Shown here: in pieces, positions 8,701-16,299 of the stretch
How the letters are laid out: each line of letters begins with the position of its first letter
Numbering within the stretch: position 1 is the first letter of the stretch
DNA from: Hungatella sp.
GTDB lineage: Bacteria > Bacillota > Clostridia > Lachnospirales > Lachnospiraceae
NCBI GenBank assembly: GCA_022798105.1
Contig: JAAWLV010000002.1
Span: forward strand, 1 to 49,783
Length of the DNA: 49,783 nt
Direction of reading: 5' to 3'
Program-made: the position numbers and the translations under genes
The notes under the pieces: generated by a model
Seen by the model: the letters and a program-made list of their open reading frames with translations, nothing else
Databases searched by the model: none
What the model was told of the DNA's origin: nothing

Positions 8701-9528
8701 GGTATTGCGGCTGAGGTTTATGGTGTCCCCAGACCGGCTTACAACATAATCCTCATCCTGGCTGTCATAATAATAGTCGTCATACTTCCATATTACCTTG
8801 TCCCCGGTGCCAAGCTGCCCTCCTGAAAAGATGTAATCGACCGATACCATGGTCAGATCAATCGGTGTATAGTCCGACAGATCAACGGTCAGCCGGCGTT
8901 CTTCCAACGGCAAAAGCGATGCCGCGGCTGCGCCGTCTCCATCTGTAAACACCTTCTTTTCGGGGTACACCGCCACTGTGTCGCCTGCCACCTGAAGCTC
9001 CATCTGGGTGATAGCGGAACCGTCAAAGTAAGCGGACACATAGAACGGATGTCCTCCCACGGTCACCGTGTCCTCCGGCGTCATAAACCACTGATTGGTT
9101 TTCCTGCCGTCATATTCAAACTGCACCTCGTAAGGGAAAAACGGGTTTTCCTCCGGGATATGGATGGTATAGCTTCCGTCCTCCTGAAAAAAATCGTCCC
9201 CCAATCCGCTGTCAAAATCCTCGCGGCTGACAATATGGAACATACAGCTGCCTGTATTAAATCCGACCATATCCTCCGTCTCACGGACGGCGTTGCCGGC
9301 AGTTCCGGTAAGATATTTGTCCGGTTTTTGCTCCCTGTCGGAATCTGTCTTTCGCAGGGCATCTGCGGGGGAGGCAGCCGCTTCTCTTTCCGGTTCCTCG
9401 TTTCTTTCCCGGGCAGCCGTCCCGTCTGCGTACTCCTGCGGCGTTTTGTTAGAGGCCATAACCGGCCGGCCGGGAATCAGAAGCATCGCTGCCAAGCATG
9501 CGGCTATGCCGCGTTTAAAAACTTTCAT
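5743..9528 (-). CDS. Large secreted cell-wall-binding repeat protein with Ig-like domain
   Basis: 1261 residues. A signal peptide (residues 1-25, ending PVMAS) is followed by an acidic, charged linker and about 800 residues of beta-rich sequence with no family I can name. A putative Ig module lies near residues 855-930 (YVPYGTMIQ to FTLTV). A Ser/Gly-rich flexible linker follows, then about 150 C-terminal residues of aromatic-rich cell-wall/choline-binding-like repeats (GWVYDYQLKGWYNL, GWKAIDNKWYYFN, GNWYYNT). The protein should be secreted and held on the wall non-covalently. It starts one base after the kinase stop codon with an AGAAGGGG site and is the last gene of the pilus operon, so a pilus-associated adhesin or a kinase-linked surface factor are both possible. 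Confidence 0.8.
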   Translation of the reverse strand: MKVFKRGIAACLAAMLLIPGRPVMASNKTPQEYADGTAARERNEEPEREAAASPADALRKTDSDREQKPDKYLTGTAGNAVRETEDMVGFNTGSCMFHIVSREDFDSGLGDDFFQEDGSYTIHIPEENPFFPYEVQFEYDGRKTNQWFMTPEDTVTVGGHPFYVSAYFDGSAITQMELQVAGDTVAVYPEKKVFTDGDGAAAASLLPLEERRLTVDLSDYTPIDLTMVSVDYIFSGGQLGTGDKVIWKYDDYYYDSQDEDYVVSRSGDTINLSRNTFRSGTTCWELIVGEDNQLNTDNVRYLIDATIKSSVNWLTPAVYKQDSEGNRTKVTVLSGEYYDYISQNKDMDDCRQLDIAVTADQLEWDMDAFVGLEINKTVFGSHRFSNLKVYSGREISDAADITEQIFAKDMAAKDAGFKMSNNQWITMAAYDSAGKVIGCLPLEICLNPYGNHVSINGVYDAGSQGDNIIDSIRNGYTDGRNDYTITLDYGYPADKEYNLSLSYYTARTESSSSVTAAYVGNYSSIAQAKDAGAVNIKDSLFAKGVSGGYKANYSKGVQFTVFVGDDGLKTQEIYKCSAKAQEMEVTLDDSTAISFIGLKDAGGNDIPSYSVKNTNDSYGDYSYRTILVDKTVDLSSLAPVFTTQNGIKLYTKGSTSPEISGVSVHDFSSGPIHYTAGSESKKEQQNYWLQVVKQTDGPGKLYINSLNDKNADTRFGDPITSVREMIIDGRYDYRHDILLINTGTDPIAGLTVELDSAQVELDSYWTLNGTHDLAGFSSIAKQESHGELANMAKVRIKAKEHVESGDISGKLIIKSGNKELMVLTLTGTIGDPGITTAEIPDAVKYVPYGTMIQNNNKYSWNSVSYSLAGGTLPGGMRLYPNGELYGVPLESGEFTFTVRMRNSFSKFKSSEKTFTLTVKDNTNLNVYNASDSGYTLAEHVGTEVGAGSRDYLLNRISDQLFVSTGQYGEFIDFWLNGEKLVEGEDYTKESGSTRITIRRQTFEKKAKRGTNTLAAEFRVQGDRSKELKRTAQNFRLEAAPSGGSTSNGSGGGSTGGSRSSGGSGSSSAITYNSKKGYVHAQTGIITGTGTGYSRWIQDEQGWKFLYADGTFACGHMAELEDKSTVDQILWEKINGSWYAFGADGYLKSGWVYDYQLKGWYNLSVDNGMQSGWYTDLQDRNTYYLEPQAGKMAVGWKAIDNKWYYFNARALTQTWELNADTGNWYYNTRSKSKPFGSMYKAENTPDGYYVDGNGVWDGKEHN

Positions 9529-9529
9529 G

Positions 9530-12472
9530 TTACCCCTTCTCTCCTTTTTCTCGTTTGTGTGTTTCTAAATAAGCCTCTCCGAGAGCTTTCAGCTCCTGGA
9601 GGGAATACAAGCGGCACTGCCGCAGATTCCCGGAATGGTAGTCAAACACCAGCGTATCCCCCATGATATCGCACAGTCCCGGGAGATATGCCAGAGTCTG
9701 GAATCTGTCGTCCAGCAGAAGGCCGTACCGCTCCCCTTCTGCGCTGACATATTCCGTTATGAGGTATCGGCCTATCTGGGTTACATACGTGAGATAGGAT
9801 TCCTCCTCAAGAACAGCCACTTTTTCGTTGGATTCCAGGTCGTATACCTGGGGCGGCGTGTGAAGGGAGGATTCAATCCGGTACTTATCCGTAAAGAATT
9901 CTTCGTACAGATCCTTTGACGGAGCTTCTCCTTTACTCTCGCTGATCACCGATCCGTCAGCGGCGCTGTAGCACCGTCTGGTTCCGTCATACCATATGAC
10001 CTCCAGCCAGGAACCCTCTTCGCTTTTTCGAAACTGCTGGTCGTAAATATGCCGGGAGTCAGGCAGGTTTTTGCGGCAGATCACCTTTCCCTCCAAGTCA
10101 CAGACACAAAATTCTTCGCAGTCAAAAAGCATCACTGTGCTGTGATCATAGCTGACCCGGGCCTCATCGTGGAGATACCGGGCGTCATAGGACATAAGCT
10201 GCGACTGGTCATGGCTCTCCTTTTTTAAGATCCGCACCGTGGGACCGTTTCTGCCGGCCACCACCCCGTAGGGGCCTGCCATAGAGACAAAATCACAGGC
10301 CTCGCCGCATACTTCCGACAAAACCGGATTTGCGCCGCTGTCATAAAAAGAAAAGCCTTTGTCATCTGTGGCAATGAGGACATACCCCTTATCCCCGATG
10401 GAAAATCCCGTTATATTCCTGTCCTCTGTGTACGCCAGCTCGGTCTGGTTTAAAGTGTCCGGATCGAACCTGACCAGAAGATTTCCGTTGGCAAAACAGA
10501 TCCCCGTTTCATCTGTTTGAACCAAAAACGGATCTCTGGACTCATAGTCTCCTACATATACCCCTTTTTTTGTATCCACCAGGCCGAAGATGGATTCATC
10601 GCTTTTGTCCGCCCCAAAGGCAAAATACTGTTCATAGAAACCGCCTCCAAAATGGCTGTAAGCCGTATTCTCAAAAATAATCAGATCTCCGTCCTCCTGT
10701 TTCAGATCAAAAATCCTCAGGCCGCCGTCGGAGAAACTGACTGCCAGCAGATCACCTGTGTGGTTTAAAGCAAAGATCCGGTTTCCGGGATTGGCGAATA
10801 TATCATTGGCTGCTGCCGCCATGTGCTTTCCCTCAAAGAAACAGTCAGCCGTTTTTCGCCCGTCGTCCATGCGGTATACACAGGCAGAACCATCATCCCT
10901 GTTTACTGCCGCCACTGCGGTTTTGTCCCCGGAGACGGCCAGCGTGGTGGCTTTCTCCCCGATCCACAAGATTTCCTTTTTTTCCAGATCATAGGCCGTT
11001 ACGCCCTGGTCTCCGGCATAGACTATCCGCGTCTCATCTACAAACAGGATATCCGAGAGGGCGGAATTTTCTGCCGGCAGAAGGGCAATCCTTTCCAGGG
11101 TACCCATATCAAAAACCGCTGCCTCATGCTGGTAAATCACCCCAAGGTAGGAACCTCCCGGCGATAATGCCGAGGAAAAGGGGGCAGAGGGAAGGCTGAG
11201 CGTGTCAACAGCCCCAAATCCGTCTTCCAGATTGTAAACTCCCAGCGCATCTGTCAAAGCCTTCTGAGCCTGGGCCGTGACAGGAGCGTCAAGAATGGTT
11301 TTTTTCTCCGGCATGGCTTCCAGGGCAAGCTTTACAGCGCCGGATATATCCCCCTCACGAAGCCGGTTGGCAGAATACTCCGCCAGGGCCAGGGCTGCCT
11401 GAGTCTGTTTCATCTGGTTCATCCCCGCAAATGCGGCGGCGCCGCCGGACAGGAACAAAAACGTCAGCGATATGGTACAAAGTGCTATCCGTCTTTTCCG
11501 GCGCTTCACCCGCTTATCCTGCCTGTGAAGCCCGCGAAAAGCCTCCAGCATCTCTAAAGCCGACTGATACCGCTTATCCGGATCCGGGGCCATTGCCCGT
11601 TCTATAATTTTTGAAACCTGAGGACTGGATACAGTTCCGTCTAAAGGCTTCACAGCCGACGCATGTCTGTCAGGGCATTTTCCTGATAACAGGTGGTACA
11701 AAGTGGCCCCCAGGCTGTAAATATCGGATCGGGCGTCCAGCATGACCGATTTTCTTCCGCCTGTTTTGCTCTCCTTTTTCCAAGAGCCCTCCATGGTTTC
11801 TGTAGGTTCCCCCACGCCGGTCATCCATACCGTGTCCGCCCATTCCGGATCGCCGGCCATTGCCCTGCCCTCTTCTTCCGTCCCTGAACGTTGCCTGTGC
11901 TTTTTATGATCAGAACCGGAAACGCTTTCATATTCGGCTCCGTAGTGTTCCGGCGAAGCATACCCGCGGCTGAGCCCTGCTTTTACGGCTCCGCCTTCCC
12001 CCAGGGCAAGGGCAATGTTGTAATCTATCAGGCAGATATCTCCGCCGGGGCGCAGCATAATGTTGGCCGGCTTTATATCGCCGTGGAGTATCCCGTAAGG
12101 CGGACGGCTGTGAAGGTATAGAAGGGCCTCAAGAAGCTGGCATGCCCACCGGATTATCTCCGGCTGGGAAAAAAGCTCCCCCCTCTTTAAATATTTGTCC
12201 AGGCTCTCCCCTTCTATAAAATCCATGACCGTATAAACGACGCCGTCCTCCTGGACAAAATCGTAGACCTGAGGGATATAGGTATGGCTCAGCCCCTTTA
12301 ACATATCCACTTCCCGGCGCAGGCTTTCTGCTTTTGTACTCAAGGTCCGCTTGTCCGCCTTTAATACAATGGGCTTTTCCAGCCGCAAATGGCGCCCCAG
12401 ATAGACGATCCCGCCTCCTCCGGCCCCTATTTGGCGGTGTATCTCATATGTATCTGCGATGATCCTGGTCAT
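9530..12472 (-). CDS. Transmembrane Ser/Thr protein kinase with beta-propeller-like ectodomain
   Basis: 980 residues. The Hanks-type kinase domain has the Gly loop (IGAGGGGIVYLG, 15-26), the ATP lysine (VLK, 36-38), a catalytic loop HGDIKPAN (130-137), a metal motif read as DYN (150-152) in place of DFG, SPE (173-175) and DIYSLG (250-255). HGD in place of HRD makes it a non-RD kinase. An unusual charged insertion of about 65 residues lies between SPE and DIYSLG. One membrane helix spans 330-350. The outer ~620 residues contain repeated beta-strand units of WD40/propeller type, with no PASTA repeats. Neighbours are a PP2C phosphatase and an FHA protein, its probable antagonist and reader. Its ATG overlaps the upstream stop as ATGA. 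Confidence 0.88.
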   Translation of the reverse strand: MTRIIADTYEIHRQIGAGGGGIVYLGRHLRLEKPIVLKADKRTLSTKAESLRREVDMLKGLSHTYIPQVYDFVQEDGVVYTVMDFIEGESLDKYLKRGELFSQPEIIRWACQLLEALLYLHSRPPYGILHGDIKPANIMLRPGGDICLIDYNIALALGEGGAVKAGLSRGYASPEHYGAEYESVSGSDHKKHRQRSGTEEEGRAMAGDPEWADTVWMTGVGEPTETMEGSWKKESKTGGRKSVMLDARSDIYSLGATLYHLLSGKCPDRHASAVKPLDGTVSSPQVSKIIERAMAPDPDKRYQSALEMLEAFRGLHRQDKRVKRRKRRIALCTISLTFLFLSGGAAAFAGMNQMKQTQAALALAEYSANRLREGDISGAVKLALEAMPEKKTILDAPVTAQAQKALTDALGVYNLEDGFGAVDTLSLPSAPFSSALSPGGSYLGVIYQHEAAVFDMGTLERIALLPAENSALSDILFVDETRIVYAGDQGVTAYDLEKKEILWIGEKATTLAVSGDKTAVAAVNRDDGSACVYRMDDGRKTADCFFEGKHMAAAANDIFANPGNRIFALNHTGDLLAVSFSDGGLRIFDLKQEDGDLIIFENTAYSHFGGGFYEQYFAFGADKSDESIFGLVDTKKGVYVGDYESRDPFLVQTDETGICFANGNLLVRFDPDTLNQTELAYTEDRNITGFSIGDKGYVLIATDDKGFSFYDSGANPVLSEVCGEACDFVSMAGPYGVVAGRNGPTVRILKKESHDQSQLMSYDARYLHDEARVSYDHSTVMLFDCEEFCVCDLEGKVICRKNLPDSRHIYDQQFRKSEEGSWLEVIWYDGTRRCYSAADGSVISESKGEAPSKDLYEEFFTDKYRIESSLHTPPQVYDLESNEKVAVLEEESYLTYVTQIGRYLITEYVSAEGERYGLLLDDRFQTLAYLPGLCDIMGDTLVFDYHSGNLRQCRLYSLQELKALGEAYLETHKREKGEKG

Positions 12473-12675
12473 AACGTTTTTCCCGCCTTTTTTGCGGCTG
12501 CCCCTTTCGCTTTTTTGGAATCAAAAGGCGGACCGTACTCCTTTTCCAGCTTTTTTTTAAGCCGCCGTCCTGTAAAGGAAAACACAATCAGGCATACAGC
12601 CGCCAAAAAAACCGCCGCAGCCATGGCGGCCGCTCCGCAGCCGGCCAGATACTGCCCGTGCGATAAATACTGCAT
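12469..12675 (-). CDS. Small single-pass membrane protein of the Tad operon
   Basis: 68 residues from the ATG at 12675, chosen because a GGGGGGAT site sits just before it and it begins after the stop of the prepilin peptidase; the ORF-track start at 12711 would overlap that gene. One hydrophobic helix spans about residues 10-35, followed by a basic cytoplasmic tail rich in Lys and Ala. Its stop overlaps the kinase ATG (ATGA), so translation is probably coupled to the kinase. I recognise no family. It may be a small partner of the kinase. Confidence 0.6.
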   Translation of the reverse strand: MQYLSHGQYLAGCGAAAMAAAVFLAAVCLIVFSFTGRRLKKKLEKEYGPPFDSKKAKGAAAKKAGKTL

Positions 12676-12689
12676 ACAATCCCCCCTAA

Positions 12690-13217
12690 TCATACAGGCC
12701 ACATCCGCCATAAAGCGGCTGCGGCCCCTGCAAAAATACAGCAGCCAAAACTGAAATACCCGCAGTCATCTTCTGGTTCATAAGGTTTAATATTCTTTGT
12801 ATACCAGAGATTTTCCAGGTACAGCTTTAAGCGCCCAAACACGCGCCGGCCTCTTTTTTGGCTTATGACCAGCCATGCCGCGGCAATCCCGCCTAAAAGT
12901 ACGGAGTAAATCATGGCATATCCGCAGAATTTCCATCCGGCCAGAGCCCCGACGGCCATGTAAAGCTTCACATCCCCTGCCTTTAATGTTCCCATAAGCC
13001 ACAGCGCCATAAAAGAAGTCCCGAGCGCCAGTCCTAAAAGGCTGTTTTTTAAGCCCCAGATGCCGGCCAGAGCCCCGTTGAGGCCAATTCCGGCAGCCGC
13101 GGCCGGAAGGGTCAGTTTATTATAGATTTTCCGGCACTTTAAATCCGTAATGCCGCCCCACGCCGCCACGGCGGTGGCAGCTATGTATAAAAACAGCTGG
13201 CCTTTCATGCTGCACAT
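12690..13217 (-). CDS. A24-family prepilin peptidase (second copy)
   Basis: 175 residues, a short TadV/CpaA-like aspartic protease with about five or six membrane helices. The two catalytic Asp are visible in GITDLKCRKIYN and LKAGDVKLYMA. The family cleaves the leader of Flp pilins and pseudopilins at the inner face of the membrane. It lies eight bases from the PP2C gene and is one of two such peptidases in the operon; the other is at 15664-16299. Both keep the catalytic residues, so they may process different substrates. Confidence 0.85.
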   Translation of the reverse strand: MCSMKGQLFLYIAATAVAAWGGITDLKCRKIYNKLTLPAAAAGIGLNGALAGIWGLKNSLLGLALGTSFMALWLMGTLKAGDVKLYMAVGALAGWKFCGYAMIYSVLLGGIAAAWLVISQKRGRRVFGRLKLYLENLWYTKNIKPYEPEDDCGYFSFGCCIFAGAAAALWRMWPV

Positions 13218-13224
13218 GCTCCTG

Positions 13225-14007
13225 TCAACTTATTTCCGCCACAATAGCAGATACATTGTCCTTAGCCTCTCCGGCGCCGATCATCTGCCGCAGATATTCT
13301 GCCCTTTCCCCCGGACTTTTCCCTTTTATCCGCATCCCCTCCTCCAGCTTCGGCTGTCCAAGGGGATTGTAGAGTCCGTCGCTGCACACAAGGAAGCAGT
13401 CCTTTTTTAACACCTGTCCGGTCTGATAGCCGGCCTGGGGAACCGCAAACATGCCCATACACATGGTCAGCTTGTTTTTGGCCGGGGAATGGCTGGCCTC
13501 ATCCTCTGTCATACAATGGCTCTCCACCATTTTAGCCGCCAGGGACTGATCTATGGTCAGCTGTCTCAGGCGGCGGCCCCGCAGGCGGTATATGCGGCTG
13601 TCACCCATATTTTCTATGTAATACCGCCTTCCATACAGCAAAAGCAATGACAACGTGGATCCGGATCTGCACTCCATCCGGTTATTGAACTGAAAAACCG
13701 CCTGATTAATGTCCCATATCTCCTGCTCCAGAAGTTCGCGGATATCCCCGGCCTGCTCCATGCCGTTGTGGATCATGGTGGAAAAATCATCATACCACCA
13801 GCGGTTAAACTGTTCCGCTATATAGCTGCTTACCTGGGCTCCGAAGGATAGGCCGCCCATGCCGTCCGCCACCACAAGGAGGGCGCAGGGGCGTTTCTTT
13901 ATCTCCCCGGTCAGAACCAGAATCCTGTCCTGGTTTTCCTCCCTCCTGTCACCTGCGTCGCTTATGGCCCCGCAGCTGTATGTGAACCTTCCCATGGATT
14001 CAACCAT
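13225..14007 (-). CDS. PP2C-family Ser/Thr protein phosphatase
   Basis: About 260 residues. Metal-site motifs are intact: SDAGDRREENQD, VVADGMGG, LVCSDGLYNP and AKDNVSAI, along with MGDSRIYRLRG. It is soluble, with no membrane segment, and should dephosphorylate targets of the operon kinase. The ORF track starts at 14061, deep inside the FHA gene. The ATG at 14007 overlaps the FHA stop by a few bases and is a better coupled start; another ATG at 13995 is possible. Kinase, PP2C and FHA together are a known signalling trio. Confidence 0.9.
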   Translation of the reverse strand: MVESMGRFTYSCGAISDAGDRREENQDRILVLTGEIKKRPCALLVVADGMGGLSFGAQVSSYIAEQFNRWWYDDFSTMIHNGMEQAGDIRELLEQEIWDINQAVFQFNNRMECRSGSTLSLLLLYGRRYYIENMGDSRIYRLRGRRLRQLTIDQSLAAKMVESHCMTEDEASHSPAKNKLTMCMGMFAVPQAGYQTGQVLKKDCFLVCSDGLYNPLGQPKLEEGMRIKGKSPGERAEYLRQMIGAGEAKDNVSAIVAEIS

Positions 14008-15622
14008 CCGTACAGCGTATGGTAAATTCACTGTCAGCCAGCATGATCCGATCCTTGTCATGGAGGGGATATGGGGTGTTGCTCTCGATTCTTATGCCGT
14101 TTCCGTTGATGTACGTGCCGTTTTTTGAATTAATATCCACCACGTAGTACTGCCCGTTCTCATAAAAGAACCTGGCATGGATTTTTCCTACCCTGGGACT
14201 CTTTAACGCGAAATCCACCTGGGCTCTCAGACGGCCGATGAGCACCCCCTGTACAGGATCTACAGGGATTCTTTGAAGCACGCCGTCTTCATAATATTCC
14301 AGATAAGCCGCCGTATTGCCGCCGCTGCTCTCCTCCCACAGCTCCGTCTCCCCTTCCGCCTCCCCATCTTCCGGCTCATAAACAGCAGGATGTATGGGAG
14401 GCGCGGCGAAAGTCCTGGCTGCCGGAGGAACCGGGGCTTTTGGGGCCGGTGTTTTTGGAATCGGGGCTTTTGGAACCGGGGCTTTTGGAGCAGGCGAAGA
14501 TACGGGGGTCTGGCAGACGGCTGCAGGTTCCGCTTCCTGCATCAGCTGCTTCTTTGGCGGGGCGGGACGGGAATTGGCTGCCGCCTTTTTAGGAGGCGTC
14601 TTCTTCCCCTTGGCCGCTTTTGGGGCTTTTCCAGGCTTCTTGCCTTCTTTTTTATTTACATAGATCTCCCGGTAAAGGATCACTTCCGCCGCAGCAAGGA
14701 TAATCACAAAGGCCAGAACCGTGTTGACTGCAAGATTTCCGTTTTCATCCAGAAACAGGCCAAAGGAAATACCAGCTGCCGTAACCACCATGACCAGAGC
14801 CTGGGGAAGCAGAAACAGCTTTTTTCTTTTGTCTTTTTCGTTTACGTTTATTTCCGGTACTCTGTCCGCCTCCTCTTTTGGGGGCTGGGGCCGGAAGGAT
14901 TCCTTTCTGGGTGCCTGGCTGTCGGGTACCTGATATTCTGGCATCTGGTATTGAGGCATCTGGTATTGGGGCATCTGGTATTGGGGCATCTGAGGCTGGG
15001 GTGTCCTATTAACTTGGGGCGACGGCTTCTGCAAAGGCTTTTCTATTTCTTCTATTCGGGGCGCCTTTCCGGTTCTGTACGGCTTCAGGCTGTTCTCCAG
15101 CTGGTCGGGACAAAAGGGCTGGCTGTTCAGCTCTTTTAACAGAATCTGTATCAGATTGTCGTCGGCCATCTCTATTTGGTCCTTTAAGATCAGATCTGAG
15201 AGAAGTTCCTTTAACCCGTATCCTCCCGGGTTTTCTATGGGAAGAAACACGAACGCCGGGTCACAGTTGGAGGGATTCACATAGATATTCTCCGCTTCCA
15301 TCAAGATGCCGGAGGAAGGAAGCCGAAAATCAGATGCATCCCTAATGGCCGAAACCGCCCCGTCTATCAGGCAGATCAGCTCCTTTCTCGTAAGCTTGCG
15401 CTTTTTCAGCACGTCGGCCAGGCAAATTCTGGAGGTGATGTTATAGAAAACTACGGTTTCTCCGTCCAGGGACTGCCTGGATACTGACAAGAATTTTTTT
15501 ATGTCATTTGACAGAATCATTTCCAGCTGATAATGTATCACCTTCACATCAGCGGGATATGTTATCGTTATATAGCTTGAAGTCCCCACCGTCTCATGGG
15601 AAACTTTTAATTGCCTGTCCAT
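14000..15622 (-). CDS. FHA-domain membrane protein with DUF6382-like N-terminus
   Basis: 540 residues. The N-terminal ~170 residues resemble DUF6382, found ahead of FHA domains in clostridial proteins. Next is a Pro/Gln-rich stretch with QYQMP repeats, two membrane helices (LVMVVTAAGISFGLFL and VLAFVIILAAAEVIL), a Lys/Pro/Ala-rich linker with PKAP repeats, and a C-terminal FHA domain (VLIGRLRAQVDF, RVGKIHARFF, INSKNGTYING). FHA domains bind phosphothreonine, so this is the likely reader of the operon kinase. It lies just upstream of the phosphatase. It could tether phosphorylated parts of the pilus machine to the membrane; that role is inference. Confidence 0.85.
   Translation of the reverse strand: MDRQLKVSHETVGTSSYITITYPADVKVIHYQLEMILSNDIKKFLSVSRQSLDGETVVFYNITSRICLADVLKKRKLTRKELICLIDGAVSAIRDASDFRLPSSGILMEAENIYVNPSNCDPAFVFLPIENPGGYGLKELLSDLILKDQIEMADDNLIQILLKELNSQPFCPDQLENSLKPYRTGKAPRIEEIEKPLQKPSPQVNRTPQPQMPQYQMPQYQMPQYQMPEYQVPDSQAPRKESFRPQPPKEEADRVPEINVNEKDKRKKLFLLPQALVMVVTAAGISFGLFLDENGNLAVNTVLAFVIILAAAEVILYREIYVNKKEGKKPGKAPKAAKGKKTPPKKAAANSRPAPPKKQLMQEAEPAAVCQTPVSSPAPKAPVPKAPIPKTPAPKAPVPPAARTFAAPPIHPAVYEPEDGEAEGETELWEESSGGNTAAYLEYYEDGVLQRIPVDPVQGVLIGRLRAQVDFALKSPRVGKIHARFFYENGQYYVVDINSKNGTYINGNGIRIESNTPYPLHDKDRIMLADSEFTIRCTDG
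14941..15000. repeat. Four tandem 15-bp units inside the FHA gene
   Basis: The unit GCATCTGGTATTGGG is repeated four times, the last copy imperfect. On the coding strand it encodes the QYQMP pentapeptide. Gain or loss of a unit would keep the reading frame and only change linker length. Confidence 0.85.
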
Positions 15623-15663
15623 ATTAAAAACCTACCTTTCATTAAACCTTCATGGGGCCTGCC

Positions 15664-16299
15664 TCAGCCTGTTTTCGCGGCAATCACCATTTGTAGGGCA
15701 GCTGCCGCCGCCAGGAAAGGGACAAAGGGAAATTCCGTCGCCAGGCTTTTTTTCTGAAACGCTATAAGATACAGGCTGTAGACAAACGATAAAAACAGGG
15801 ACAGGACGAAAACATTCAGAGTATACTCCCACCCTGCAGTTATGGCAGTAATCCCAAGAAGTTTTATATCCCCCCACCCTACCTTCCCTCTTGAAAACCA
15901 TCCTGCGATCAAAAAAAGAATGGCCAGCCCTCCGCCTGCCAGGCAGCTTCTCATCAGATCCGCCGGCGCTCTCCAAAGCACACCCAAAAGCATCTGCCCG
16001 GCAAAAAAACATGTGAGAATCTTATGAGGCACAATCCGGCGCCGTTTGTCAATCACCGCCAGTATTCCGTAAGTACATAAAAGATCCGCCGTCTGCACAG
16101 GCTTTACGGCCTTTCCTGCCATAAGCCACACAAGGCCGTAAAAAGACGCCCATACTCCCCAGAAAACGTACAGGGTTTTGTTCCTCCAAAGGGGAATACC
16201 ATCGCTTTCTTCACCCGTCCACAGCCGGACTGCGCAGATGCTTTTTATTCCTCCCAGTGCCGATACCGCAAGCAGGACAGGAATCATCCATATTGTCAT
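15664..16299 (-). CDS. A24-family prepilin peptidase (first copy)
   Basis: 211 residues from the ATG at 16299, which has AAGGAG eight bases upstream; the ORF-track start is a TTG one codon earlier. It is a polytopic membrane protease with catalytic Asp in VIDKRRRIVPHK and GWGDIKLLGI. It is expected to cleave the Gly-containing leaders of the Flp pilin and the TadE-like proteins encoded just upstream. Its start overlaps the preceding stop (TGATG), so the two are coupled. Confidence 0.88.
   Translation of the reverse strand: MTIWMIPVLLAVSALGGIKSICAVRLWTGEESDGIPLWRNKTLYVFWGVWASFYGLVWLMAGKAVKPVQTADLLCTYGILAVIDKRRRIVPHKILTCFFAGQMLLGVLWRAPADLMRSCLAGGGLAILFLIAGWFSRGKVGWGDIKLLGITAITAGWEYTLNVFVLSLFLSFVYSLYLIAFQKKSLATEFPFVPFLAAAAALQMVIAAKTG

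Noticed and set aside
14936-15000. Short direct repeats considered as a CRISPR-like array
   Set aside because: Units are contiguous 15-mers without spacers and sit in frame inside a coding region; no cas genes are present.
14273-15139. 288-codon + strand ORF rich in Arg, Gly and Phe
   Set aside because: Shadow of the FHA gene; the repeats are the reverse reading of PKAP and QYQMP codons.
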